From the NCBI GenBank assembly GCA_030587405.1, contig JAUQZD010000076.1, positions 62,001-126,000 on the forward strand: 64,000 nt of DNA, given 5' to 3'. Within the stretch, counting starts at the first letter, position 1; every line of letters starts with the position of its first letter. Source of the DNA: Candidatus Freyrarchaeum guaymasense (GTDB lineage Archaea > Asgardarchaeota > Jordarchaeia > Jordarchaeales > Freyrarchaeaceae). This document shows, piece after piece, positions 30,575-39,450 of this stretch. Under the pieces are notes generated by a model. It worked only from the letters and a program-made list of their open reading frames with translations. It was not told the DNA's origin and ran no database searches. A program made the position numbers and the translations under genes.

Positions 30575-31396
30575 TTAATGGTGAGCTATTAAGATTCCTT
30601 CCCTTAGTGGAAAAAGCTCATCTAACATTTTAATTGCCGATTCAGACCAGACTGTAAGTCTTCCTGGGTGACCGCCGGGAGCCAACACCTCTACGTTAAG
30701 GTTTCTTGCAACCACAACATCCACTCCCGGATAGTTCCTAGCAGCTTTGCTTATTCCTAGGTCTTCTTTGACGACTATGAGGACGCTTCGTGCCCTTTTA
30801 CGTCTTCGCCCACGCATCTTCCCCTTTCCCGCTCTCACCTTTTTCATGCGTTTTCTGGCTCGCAACACATCATCCCATAAGCCGAAAACGGTCAAAACTT
30901 CTTTAAACTCTTTAGCCGTAGCTATCTTTTGAAGCTCATCCGTTAGTACGAGAGGGAACTCTGGTACCCCATCAAGCTTATGCCCTCTCTCTTCTACCAA
31001 CTCCTTTTTAGCTGTTGCAGCTATAGCCGAGCATGTAGCTAACCGCTTCTCTCTTTTGTTAATTTTTTCTAGAAACACTTTCTCAGGCTTAGGCGGATGA
31101 GTTCTTCTTCCACCAACAGCCATAGGGACAAAGGCTGCCCTGCCAGCTGATGGATGCCGACGACCTTTAACCCTTGGAACCCTAGCAACCCCGTAACCCG
31201 TCCCCCAAGACTCCGCTGACGTCCTCTTGCCCGCCCTTAGGTCAACACCGTAAGGCTGCCTTCTCGCACTAAGGATTGATAGGACAGCACGCTTTATCAG
31301 GTCTGGTCTAAATGGTGTAAGGAAAACCTTAGGGATCTCTATTTCTTTGACAGGCTCCCCCTTAAGATCGTAGACGTGGACTCTGGTTAAACTCAT
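30575..31396 (-). CDS. rpl4: 50S ribosomal protein L4
   Basis: The 273-residue archaeal/eukaryotic L4 (uL4) has the N-terminal domain, the long extended loop with RQPYGVDLRAGKRTSAESWGTG that lines the exit tunnel, and the basic RRRKRARSVLIVV segment. The ATG follows the L3 stop after one base. It is the last gene of the L3-L4 pair; L23, which normally follows, is missing. Confidence 0.95.
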   Translation of the reverse strand: MSLTRVHVYDLKGEPVKEIEIPKVFLTPFRPDLIKRAVLSILSARRQPYGVDLRAGKRTSAESWGTGYGVARVPRVKGRRHPSAGRAAFVPMAVGGRRTHPPKPEKVFLEKINKREKRLATCSAIAATAKKELVEERGHKLDGVPEFPLVLTDELQKIATAKEFKEVLTVFGLWDDVLRARKRMKKVRAGKGKMRGRRRKRARSVLIVVKEDLGISKAARNYPGVDVVVARNLNVEVLAPGGHPGRLTVWSESAIKMLDELFPLREGILIAHH

Positions 31397-31397
31397 A

Positions 31398-32507
31398 TTA
31401 AACACCCTGTTTAGATGCTAAGCTCACATAGGAGATCATGGGGACCTCACTAAATCCTTTAAGTGACGGGCGGATTGGATACCTTATGAAAACTAGGCGT
31501 TTAGCAGGACCAGGGACGCTTCCCGTGAGGATCACATAATCTCCCTTTATCAACCCGTACCTTAGGAATCCGCCCTTAGGGTTTATGTCCTCCCCCTCAT
31601 TCTTAACGTTGCCTATCTTTAGAATGTACTTGTTGTACTCTGTTCTTTGGTGGTAGCCCATCTGCCCTGCACGCGGTGTAGTGTATGGTACTCTTGCTGG
31701 ATGCCAGGCTCCAATCGCTCCAACGCCACGCTTGGTCTTTCTAGACTTGTGCTGTAGGATCCGCACACCCCACCGCTTCACAGGACCCTGGAACCCTTTA
31801 CCTTTCGTTACCGCTATAACGTCTACGTAGCTCCCTTCCTTTAGCACGTCTCGTACCTCAACGGTACTTGTAGCCTGGAGGTCCCCCTCTCCGTTCCCGA
31901 TTCGTTCTAGGGCATACCCGTATAATTCATCTCCAAGAAACCTTAAAGCATATAGTAACTCCTCTTTAACGTCGCCGCCACCAACCTTTACCTCTAATAT
32001 CTCCGGCTTCTTTTTAGGCACAGCTGCCATACGGGGCTGAGTGTGGAGTAGAACGCGAACCTCGCTTATACGACCCAAATCCCCTATTAGGGAATCAAGG
32101 TTCCTCTTAAACTTTGCCAGCCTTTCATCAACGTTCTGTTCAAAAACCTTCCTGCATGATATTTTTCTAGCTAAATCCTTCGAGAGCTCCGGCGTCCAAA
32201 CCTCAGTTAAAGTCCTTAAACCATATGGAGTAGACTCATAAACCCTTACCCCGAAAACACGTACAGGAGGCGTTTCCACAACGGTTACCGGCATTGCAAG
32301 TTCTTTCCCGTAATAAGGACTAGTTTTTCTGTTATCAACTAATATGACGTGGGTCATTCCCGCCTTGTACCCTGGAATGCCTAGTAGTGTAGGTGGCCCA
32401 GCATAGTCCGGCCAACTTCTAATACGTGGTACGGGACGCCTCGCCCTACCCCTTGGAAGGTAGGCTAAGCTCCCTCTTTTCGGTGCATGATATTTCCTAT
32501 GACCCAT
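31398..32507 (-). CDS. rpl3: 50S ribosomal protein L3
   Basis: The 369-residue uL3 begins MGHRKYHAPKRGSLAYLPR as in archaea and carries GYKAGMTH, FQGPVKRWG, the modification-region motif GQMGYHQRTEYNK and VPGPAKRLV. The start at 32507 was chosen because it is the conserved N-terminus; upstream in-frame codons add 13 unlikely residues. It has its own TATA-like element upstream. Confidence 0.96.
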   Translation of the reverse strand: MGHRKYHAPKRGSLAYLPRGRARRPVPRIRSWPDYAGPPTLLGIPGYKAGMTHVILVDNRKTSPYYGKELAMPVTVVETPPVRVFGVRVYESTPYGLRTLTEVWTPELSKDLARKISCRKVFEQNVDERLAKFKRNLDSLIGDLGRISEVRVLLHTQPRMAAVPKKKPEILEVKVGGGDVKEELLYALRFLGDELYGYALERIGNGEGDLQATSTVEVRDVLKEGSYVDVIAVTKGKGFQGPVKRWGVRILQHKSRKTKRGVGAIGAWHPARVPYTTPRAGQMGYHQRTEYNKYILKIGNVKNEGEDINPKGGFLRYGLIKGDYVILTGSVPGPAKRLVFIRYPIRPSLKGFSEVPMISYVSLASKQGV

Positions 32508-32577
32508 AGTAAACCACCTGTCAGTTTTAGAATAACAATGTAACAATCACGTACTAGGATACGAGGAGGAGATAAGG

Positions 32578-32588
32578 TTTTAAATTTA
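32578..32588 (-). promoter_or_regulatory. Candidate TATA box of the L3-L4 transcript
   Basis: taaatttaaaa on the minus strand lies in the gap between L2 and L3, about 70 bp before the L3 ATG, so L3-L4 may be transcribed separately from L2. Confidence 0.4.
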
Positions 32589-32610
32589 TTCGCCTATCTC
32601 AGCTCTCCTC

Positions 32611-33339
32611 TCAGCGCTTTTTACCTTTCTTCCGTCCAGTGCTACGTGCCGCTATTAGTCCTACTTTTGCTCCAGGAGGCGCATTTCTAGATACGGCTGT
32701 CGGCCCTCCAGGATGTTGATGGCTTCCTCCTCCGTGGGGGTGTGAAACAGGGTTCATAGCAACTCCCCTAACCTTAGGCCACTTCCAACCTTTAGCTTTA
32801 GCGAGGTGATACTTGTTTCCTGCTTTGACGAACGGCTTATCGATCCGCCCACCGCCGGCAACAACCCCTATGGTCGCTCTGCATTCAGGATTAAACGCCC
32901 TGACCTTCTTTGATGGAAGGAGAACTAGCGTTTTTTCCGGTGTGTGCGAGAGGATCGTCGCGTAAGCGCCAGAGGAGCGCACGAATTTCCCGCCGTCCCC
33001 TGGCACGCTTTCTATGTTAAAAATAGGCGTGCCTTCAGGTATGTTTTTTAACGGAAGCGTGTTGCCTATTTTTAATGAGGCGCCAGGGCCATACTCTACT
33101 TCTTGGCCGACCGAAACCCCTTCAGGGGCGAGCATGAGCTGCTCTATCCCATCTTCAAACACAACTTTAGCAAGAGGCGCCCCTCTACCTGGATCATGTA
33201 GCAACGTAATAACTTTTCCACGTAAAACTGTAACATCGCCTAGGGTTCTATGTTTGACGACTCCTCTACGCCTATGAGTTGGCGCTGTAAACGTAGGGCT
33301 TCCTCTACCCCGCCTTTGGACAAGGATCCTTTTACCCAT
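32611..33339 (-). CDS. rpl2: 50S ribosomal protein L2
   Basis: The 242-residue uL2 has the archaeal N-terminus [16 protein letters not shown], the mid-domain [20 protein letters not shown], and the C-terminal catalytic-centre region [24 protein letters not shown] six bases ahead of the ATG at 33339 supports this start. It is transcribed ahead of L3 and L4, the opposite of the usual L3-L4-L23-L2 order. Confidence 0.96.
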   Translation of the reverse strand: MGKRILVQRRGRGSPTFTAPTHRRRGVVKHRTLGDVTVLRGKVITLLHDPGRGAPLAKVVFEDGIEQLMLAPEGVSVGQEVEYGPGASLKIGNTLPLKNIPEGTPIFNIESVPGDGGKFVRSSGAYATILSHTPEKTLVLLPSKKVRAFNPECRATIGVVAGGGRIDKPFVKAGNKYHLAKAKGWKWPKVRGVAMNPVSHPHGGGSHQHPGGPTAVSRNAPPGAKVGLIAARSTGRKKGKKR

Positions 33340-33422
33340 TTCTGCCACCAATCACTGTTCCTTCTGTAAGATTAAAAGCATTTTTAGCAAGGAGAGTGGT
33401 ACATGACTGCTACGTAATATCC

Positions 33423-33431
33423 TTTTAAAAA
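33423..33431 (-). promoter_or_regulatory. Candidate TATA box of rpl2
   Basis: ttttaaaag on the minus strand, preceded by an A-rich BRE-like stretch, lies about 90 bp upstream of the L2 ATG. Confidence 0.4.
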
Positions 33432-33551
33432 CTTTTCTTGGCTCGGTTCTGTTGCGTTTATGGGTGTTGGGAGATAAAGTGTTTAGGTTTTTCTGGTGTT
33501 GCGCCTTCGGGAGACATGTTTAAAAATTGTCTTGGCATTATAGGGTATTAT

Positions 33552-33703
33552 ATGTCTGAGGTCGATGGAAAGACGGCGGTGACCCTCCATAAATCGACCT
33601 TGAGAGGGCTGGCGGAGCTTAAGGTTCATCCTGGGCAAGCTATGAAGAGGCCATACTGAAGCTCCTAGAGGTGTATGAGGGGTGGGAGCGGTCAAGGTGG
33701 TGA
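33552..33703 (+). pseudogene. Frameshifted small antitoxin-like protein
   Basis: From the ATG at 33552 the frame reads KTAVTLHKSTLRGLAEL then KVHPGQA. Moving to another frame at about 33637 continues EEAILKLLEVYEGWE and stops at 33703. Restoring one base gives GQAYEEAILKLLE, exactly the pattern of small archaeal ribbon-helix/VapB-like proteins (strand, helix, then a charged helix). So a single-base deletion has broken it. Its 3' end overlaps the decayed TnpB start. No toxin gene was seen. A sequencing error is the alternative. Confidence 0.55.
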
Positions 33704-34922
33704 GAGCTGTTTCCATACCTTACCAGCCCTCGGAGGAGGTGATTAAACTACTGAAAGCCTTCAGGAGCATGGTTAACTACTGCGTCCACGTAGGGTTGGA
33801 GAGGGGGGTAAGCTCGAGTAGGCTTACAAGAGAGGTTTATCACAGGCTGATGGAATATGATCATAGCTGGTACGTTCTCTCAGCAGTCGAGGTGGCTACG
33901 GCAATCCTCAAGAATCACAGGAAAGCTAAGAGGAGAAATCCGAATGTTAAGGTTCCTAGAGGCAGAAAGCTCGTGGCTAAGACCGGAAAGCAAGCAGTTA
34001 AAGTAGCCGACGGGGTGTTGGGAATGCCCTTAAAGCCTAGACAATACATCTGTATACAGCTCCATAAGAGAGCTAAAAGTCTCCTACGAGAATATGGGGT
34101 TTGCTCGGTAACTCTAGCCTTGAAGGCCGTCCACGTAGCATTCTCCAAGACAGTCAGAGTGGAGGAGCCTAGAGGCTGGATAGCGGTAGACGTAAACGAG
34201 GACAACGTTACAGCCGTAAGCTCTGACGGTGAGGTTAAGGTCTTCGACCTCACCAGGTTGAAGGAGGCCGTGTACGGACACTTCGAAAGGAAAAGAAGGC
34301 TCCAACGGAGACACCATAAGGATAGGAGAGTGTTGAGGAAGGCTCTCTCAAAACTATCTGAGAACTATCGCAACAAAGTTTCTACTATGCTCCACCAGAC
34401 TTCTACAGCCATAGTGAAGTGGTGTAAAGAAAGAGGTTACGAACCCATCCATGAAGACATGAAAGGTCTAGGAAGAGCGTGAATAAGAAGTCTAAACGAG
34501 TTAATAGGTTCAACGGAAAGGTTCAAACAGTCTCTAAATGTTCCAAGAAGCTAAAAAGAAGGTTGAACAACTGGTAGTTCAGGAAGTTTCTAAATCAAAT
34601 ATCCTATAAATGCATATGGGAAGGTGTTAAAACCATCGAGAGCAAGCATACTAGAAACTCGTCCTCCACCTGCCCGATATGTGGGTTCAGGCTGAAGAAA
34701 TACCCGAATGGGCTGGTGGAATGCGGAAAACATGGTTTGATGAACAGGCATGTGGTAGCCTGCTTGAACCTACTCAGATGGGAGGGTGTGGTTCGCCCTC
34801 GACCACTCCTCGAATGTAACTGTGAAGCGTCCCCTAACGAGGCTCCATTCGGGGCTGATGAGGAAAAGGCGTGGAGCAGAAGAGGAGAAGTTGCGTCTCC
34901 CAAATGCAACACTGAGGGGTAA
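33682..34922 (+). pseudogene. Decayed TnpB (IS605 OrfB) transposon-encoded nuclease
   Basis: The first 266 residues are a TnpB N-terminus and RuvC part: WIAVDVNEDNVTAV holds the first catalytic Asp and PIHEDMKGL the catalytic Glu. The frame then stops at 34480-34482. A different frame resumes with [12 protein letters not shown], is broken again by TAG at about 34578, and continues with FRKFLNQISYKCIWEGV, a zinc ribbon (CPICG, then CGKHG) and NRHVVACLNLL, ending at 34922. In active TnpB the last motif holds the third catalytic Asp; here Asn/His stand in its place. One frameshift, one stop and a lost catalytic residue make this a dead gene. No TnpA and no clear element ends were found. Confidence 0.85.
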
Positions 34923-35043
34923 CAGGCTCAGCCGTCACCCGCAGACGCAACAGAACCCTTGGCTCATCCTTCCCAAGGAAGCGTTAAAGGTTCCCAAGTC
35001 GTTCTTCTGTTAAACCCCCTTATGGCAAAGCATTTTAAGTTTA

Positions 35044-36024
35044 ATGGAAAGCTTTCAACTCGGTAAAAAAGCGATGGATGGTGAAGCTTTGCCTGTCGAG
35101 AAAGAGTTAGTTATAGTTGGCGGAGGCCCTGCAGGGCTCGCTGCCGCTCTCTACGCAGCCCGCCTCGGCCTCAACGCTGTGCTACTAGAAGCGAAGGTAG
35201 TGGGCGGCCAAGCCGCTGAGGCCGCGTTCATCGAAAACTATCCTGGATTTGAGCACATAAGAGGCATGGAACTCATAGATAAAATGCGTTCTCAGGTGGA
35301 AAAATTTGGGTGCGAAATAAGGGAAATGGAGCCTGTCAGGAAGATCGTAAAGGAAGATGGAAAATTAAGGGTTATAACAAGTTCTGAAGAGTACGTTGCG
35401 GACGCCGTGATAATTGCTTCTGGCAGAGAGAGAAAGAAGTTGGGTGCCCTAGGCGAAGAAGAGTTCAAAGGGCGTGGGGTGAGCTACTGTGCAACTTGTG
35501 ATGCCCCCCTATACCGTGGAAAAAGGGTGGTGGTGGTTGGCGGAGGAAACACCGCTGCAAGTGAGGCTCTCTACCTCTCTGAGGTCGCCAAGGAAGTTCA
35601 CTTAGTTCACAGGCGTGAGGACCTTAGAGCTGAGAAAGCTCTTAAGGAACGGCTTAAAGAGCGCGGTGTTATATTCCACTGGAACAGTGTTTTAAAGGCC
35701 ATCGAGGGCGATCAACTGGTTAGGAGGGTTGTTCTTCAAAACTTGAAAACGGGTGAGGAAGAAAGTTTAAACGTAGACGGCGTTTTCATAGCGATCGGCG
35801 AGATTCCATCAAGCAGATTGGCAGTAGACCTGGGAGTAAATGTTGACGAAGAAGGCTACATTTTAGTTGACCGGAAACAGATGACTAATGTAGAAGGCGT
35901 CTTCGCTGCCGGCGATGTCACCGGCGGCGTAATGCAAGTTGCCACCGCAGTAGGGGAAGGAGCCGCAGCCGCCGTGAACGCTTACTTATATATTCGTAAA
36001 GGATGGTATGGCGAGGGAAAGTAG
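35044..36024 (+). CDS. trxB: Thioredoxin reductase
   Basis: This FAD/NAD(P)H flavoprotein shows the FAD dinucleotide motif VIVGGGPAGLAAALYAARLG, the redox pair SYCATCDAP, the nucleotide motif VVVGGGNTAASEAL with HRRE-type downstream basic residues (VHRREDLRA) and the C-terminal FAD motif GVFAAGDVTGG. It keeps thioredoxin-like proteins reduced, possibly including the redoxin next to nrdD. The gene converges with a paralogue that lacks the CxxC pair. Confidence 0.92.
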   Translation: MESFQLGKKAMDGEALPVEKELVIVGGGPAGLAAALYAARLGLNAVLLEAKVVGGQAAEAAFIENYPGFEHIRGMELIDKMRSQVEKFGCEIREMEPVRKIVKEDGKLRVITSSEEYVADAVIIASGRERKKLGALGEEEFKGRGVSYCATCDAPLYRGKRVVVVGGGNTAASEALYLSEVAKEVHLVHRREDLRAEKALKERLKERGVIFHWNSVLKAIEGDQLVRRVVLQNLKTGEEESLNVDGVFIAIGEIPSSRLAVDLGVNVDEEGYILVDRKQMTNVEGVFAAGDVTGGVMQVATAVGEGAAAAVNAYLYIRKGWYGEGK

Positions 36025-36963
36025 CTATTCCCCCCAGTACGGCTTCTTAATATAATTATAAGCGCTTAGGGATGCCACAACCCCCTCACCTATCGCTGTG
36101 GAGATTCGCATCACGCCGCCAGTTACATCCCCAGCTGCGAACAAGCCATTAATACTCGTTTCCTGCTTCCTATTCACCACCACTTCCCCTTTCTCGGAAA
36201 GTTTCACGCCTAGCTTTTTTAAGATCTCAGTTGCTGGCAGATAGCCAACACAAAAAATCACCTCGTCCACCTTGAAAACCCGCCTCTTCCTGCTCTCAAG
36301 GTTATAAAGTAAGGCTTCTTCAAGCCTCTCTTCCCCTCTAAGTTCCTCCACAATCGTATTATACATCACATCAACTCGCCCTATCAGCCTCTCTATAAGC
36401 GCTTCATCAGCTCTTAACATGTCCCGTCTATGAACTAAATGTACCGAAGACGCTTTCTCGCTTGCCATTAACGCTGTTTCAACAGCGGTCTCTCCCCCTC
36501 CAACCACTATGACCTTCTTTCCGTCAACCTCTGAGGGATCACCAAGCATGTACCTTACACCCTTCCCCCTAAACATGGCCTCCCCCTTCACGCCAACGTG
36601 GGTACGTGGTTGCATGCCAAAAGCTATTATCACCGCCTTTGCAAGGTACTCGTCACCCTTATCGTCCTTTAAAACAAACCCACCACCCTCAAGAGGCGTA
36701 ATTTCGGTAACCCTAGCATTACACTTGATTTCAACCCCAAACTTCCTTGCATGCTTCTCTAACATGCGGCCGATCTCCATCCCTGTTATGCCCTCAGGGA
36801 ATCCTATCAAATCGTCGACAATCTTATTAGCATAAACAAGCACCGGCTTCCCGCCGGCAGTCGAGGATGCCTCAAGAATCAACGTCCTAAGCTTCCTTCT
36901 AGCCGCAAACGTTGCAGCAGCAAGTCCTGCAGGTCCTGCTCCCACCACTATAACGTCGAACAC
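36025..36963 (-). CDS. Thioredoxin reductase-like flavoprotein lacking the redox cysteines
   Basis: The 312 residues have the same FAD and NAD(P) motifs as its neighbour (VIVVGAGPAGLAAATFAARR, VIVVGGGETAVETALM, VHRRDMLRADEA, GLFAAGDVTGGVM). Where trxB has CATC, this protein reads VRYMLGDPSEV, so it cannot reduce a disulfide by the usual route. Such proteins include ferredoxin-NADP reductases of the YumC type and other flavin oxidoreductases. With 2-oxoacid:ferredoxin oxidoreductase in the same genome region, ferredoxin:NAD(P) oxidoreduction is a reasonable guess. The two stops are adjacent. Confidence 0.8.
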   Translation of the reverse strand: MFDVIVVGAGPAGLAAATFAARRKLRTLILEASSTAGGKPVLVYANKIVDDLIGFPEGITGMEIGRMLEKHARKFGVEIKCNARVTEITPLEGGGFVLKDDKGDEYLAKAVIIAFGMQPRTHVGVKGEAMFRGKGVRYMLGDPSEVDGKKVIVVGGGETAVETALMASEKASSVHLVHRRDMLRADEALIERLIGRVDVMYNTIVEELRGEERLEEALLYNLESRKRRVFKVDEVIFCVGYLPATEILKKLGVKLSEKGEVVVNRKQETSINGLFAAGDVTGGVMRISTAIGEGVVASLSAYNYIKKPYWGE

Positions 36964-37083
36964 AGGACATCCTCCAATACAAACTGTCAGGTAAAGTCTT
37001 AATAACCCTAGGGTTTTTAGTGATTTTTAATTCTAACTCCTTATAAATTTAAATTTAATACTAAAGCGGTTGGAGGGGGTTCT

Positions 37084-37494
37084 ATGGGTCCCGAAGTTAT
37101 AGTTACAGTTGTAATCAGAGACGGAGGAAAATACTTACTTGTAAAGGAAGAAGATGGGTTCTGGGCTCTTCCTGGAGGTAAGGTTGAGAGAGGAGAGCTA
37201 CTTGACGGTGCTGCAAGGCGTGAGGTGATCGAGGAAACAGGATATGACGTAGCCATTAAAGGTGTAATATGCGTATACCAGCCAACGAGCATCCCGAATG
37301 CTCCGGTGATATTCACTTTTAGAGGAGACGTGCAAGGTAGGGTAGGGAGAGGATCCCTAGAGCATGGGTGGTTCACAGCCAACGAAGTTGAAAATGTAGC
37401 CAGCTACCCGGAAACCACTGTTTTAATTAAGAAGGCTGACAGGTGGAGCGAGACGAAAGTGTATGATAATCTGAAAGTGTACCTAGATTTTTGA
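37084..37494 (+). CDS. Nudix hydrolase
   Basis: The 136-residue product is a single Nudix domain with a complete box (GGKVERGELLDGAARREVIEET is split over residues about 33-54; key residues are the REVIEETG core and the preceding GG and E). It hydrolyses a nucleoside diphosphate linked to another group; the substrate cannot be told. The ATG lies after an AT-rich run with ggaggggg immediately upstream. It stands alone before the GTPase-M20 gene. Confidence 0.88.
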   Translation: MGPEVIVTVVIRDGGKYLLVKEEDGFWALPGGKVERGELLDGAARREVIEETGYDVAIKGVICVYQPTSIPNAPVIFTFRGDVQGRVGRGSLEHGWFTANEVENVASYPETTVLIKKADRWSETKVYDNLKVYLDF

Positions 37495-37579
37495 AGAGGA
37501 GAATTTATATCAGATTTTTCCCTTTTAGAAGGTAGCAACCATGAACCTAAAAACTATAATTGGTTTGGGAGAGGCTGCA

Positions 37580-39349
37580 ATGTCTGATGAGTACGTTTTT
37601 AAGGTTGTTGTCATCGGGGATGGAGGGGTAGGGAAAACCAGCTTAATAATGCGTCTCACCGAAGACAAGTTCCTATCGGACTATAAGCCTACGCTAGGAA
37701 CCGATTTCGCCTCGCATAAACTGGACATTGATGACTCTATTGTCACTCTTCAGCTTTGGGATTTAGGAGGGCAACCTAGCTTCGCACACTTACGCTCTTT
37801 TTTCTATACCGGAGCGAGGGGAGGAGTAATAGTTTTCGATTTAACCAATGTCAGATCCTTTGAGAACGTCGAGAAATGGTATAGGGAGCTTGTAAGCGTC
37901 TGCGGCGAAGTTCCCATAATCTTAGTTGGTAACAAGCACGACCTAATCGATCAGCGCCGCGTCCCAAAGCATGAGGCAGAACAGGTTGCTAGGAAAATCG
38001 GTGCAATCTACTTTGAAACCAGCGCAAAAACCAGATACATGGTTAATGAGGCGTTCACAGCCATCGCCCGTCTGCTGCTTGGAGTCAAGGAAAAGCAGAA
38101 AGTAATAGCTCCATTAGAAGTCACGCCAGAAGTAAAAAAGAGGCTCTTAGACCTCATAGATGAAAGCAAAGAGTACGCTGTTGACCTCCTGCGAGACCTC
38201 ATCTCCGCTCAATCAGTTAACCCTCCCGGATTTGAGAGGCAAGCTGCAGAAATAGTATTAGGTGAACTCTACAGAATAGGCGCCCAGACCGAACTCCACG
38301 AAAAAGAAGAGAACAGGACGAACGTTATAGGGAAGCTTGGAGAAGGCAGCCCAAAAGTAATTTTAACCGCCCACCTTGATGTTGTCCCCCCTGGGGAGGG
38401 GTGGATCTACCCTCCCTTCAGGGCGACGGTTAAAGAAGGCTACGTGATAGGTAGAGGAAGCGTAGACGCTAAGGGCTCACTAACCTCGATGCTTCTAGCC
38501 CTCCACGCAATTAAAAAGCTAAACATTCAGCTTTACGGGACTGTAATGCTCGTGGCAACCGCCGACGAGGAGATGGCGGGAGAGCTGGGGATGAAGTACC
38601 TGCTTAGAGACCTAAATTTGACGGCTGACTACGCAATAGTTGGAGGGCAAACGAGAAGCTGTAAAATAGGCGTTGCAGAGAGAGGACTCCTCTGGATTAA
38701 AGCCACATGCAGAGGGAAAGCTGCACATGGAGGCACACCGTTCAAAGGCATTAACGCCATACAGGGACTAATCAAACTACTAGAAAACCTGTCAAAGGTC
38801 GAGTTCGACGTTCCCCCTCACCCCCTCATGGGAGAGGTGACGATGAACATAGGAACACTGCGTGGGGGGATAGGGGTAAACGTGGTTCCAGACGTAGCAG
38901 AGGCAACAATAGACATAAGATACACACCACACATAACCAAGGAGGAAATAATCAACAAACTAACTGAAATAGCAAAGAAAACAGAAGAAGGGGTTAAAGG
39001 CATCGAAATAAACCTTGAAATAATCCTTTCAGAGCCGCCAACAGAAGTACCTGCAGACCACCCACTAGTCCAAACAATCAGGAAAAACATAAAAGAAGTG
39101 GTCGGCGAAGAGCCGGAACTAATAGGAGGAAAAGAATCCACATCCGCCAAAATATGCATACTCCACGGGATCCCAGCAGTATTCTTCGGCCCAGGAGAAG
39201 AAGAACAAAGACATGAGGCAAACGAGAAGGTACCCATCGACGAACTCATAACAGCAGCAAAAATATATGCGCTAACCATACTGGACTTACTCTCCCTTCC
39301 AAACAACAAAAAACAAAATCAAAAAGAAGAACGGCACCCCTCAACTTAG
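37580..39349 (+). CDS. Ras/Rab-like small GTPase fused to an M20-family metallopeptidase
   Basis: Residues 1-170 are a small GTPase: P-loop GDGGVGKT (13-20), switch I with PTLGTDF, switch II WDLGGQ (60-65), NKHD (118-121) and ETSAK (146-150). After a linker (about 170-195) an M20 peptidase of the ArgE/DapE group follows: TAHLD (His265, Asp267), VDAKG (Asp296), ADEE (Glu330, Glu331), the lid-domain AAHGG and a final His in EQRHEANE. The usual GEPT, whose Glu binds metal in DapE, reads GGQT here (355-358). The frame is continuous. The ATG at 37580 follows GGGAGAGG; an ATG at 37541 adds 13 residues. The function of the combination is unknown: nucleotide-gated peptide or amino-acyl hydrolysis is only a guess. 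Confidence 0.88.
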   Translation: MSDEYVFKVVVIGDGGVGKTSLIMRLTEDKFLSDYKPTLGTDFASHKLDIDDSIVTLQLWDLGGQPSFAHLRSFFYTGARGGVIVFDLTNVRSFENVEKWYRELVSVCGEVPIILVGNKHDLIDQRRVPKHEAEQVARKIGAIYFETSAKTRYMVNEAFTAIARLLLGVKEKQKVIAPLEVTPEVKKRLLDLIDESKEYAVDLLRDLISAQSVNPPGFERQAAEIVLGELYRIGAQTELHEKEENRTNVIGKLGEGSPKVILTAHLDVVPPGEGWIYPPFRATVKEGYVIGRGSVDAKGSLTSMLLALHAIKKLNIQLYGTVMLVATADEEMAGELGMKYLLRDLNLTADYAIVGGQTRSCKIGVAERGLLWIKATCRGKAAHGGTPFKGINAIQGLIKLLENLSKVEFDVPPHPLMGEVTMNIGTLRGGIGVNVVPDVAEATIDIRYTPHITKEEIINKLTEIAKKTEEGVKGIEINLEIILSEPPTEVPADHPLVQTIRKNIKEVVGEEPELIGGKESTSAKICILHGIPAVFFGPGEEEQRHEANEKVPIDELITAAKIYALTILDLLSLPNNKKQNQKEERHPST

Positions 39350-39450
39350 CCTCCAAGGAACAATCAGCATTTCAAACACTGAACTCTCACTCCACATCCA
39401 GTCTTACTAAAAACCGCTTCCCTAACCAAATGAGTGGAAATGAGATGTGG

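Noticed and set aside
37084..37494. Nudix gene as part of the GTPase-M20 operon
   Set aside because: A 46-85 bp gap with a fresh TATA-like element (atttatatc near 37502) separates them, so co-transcription is not supported.
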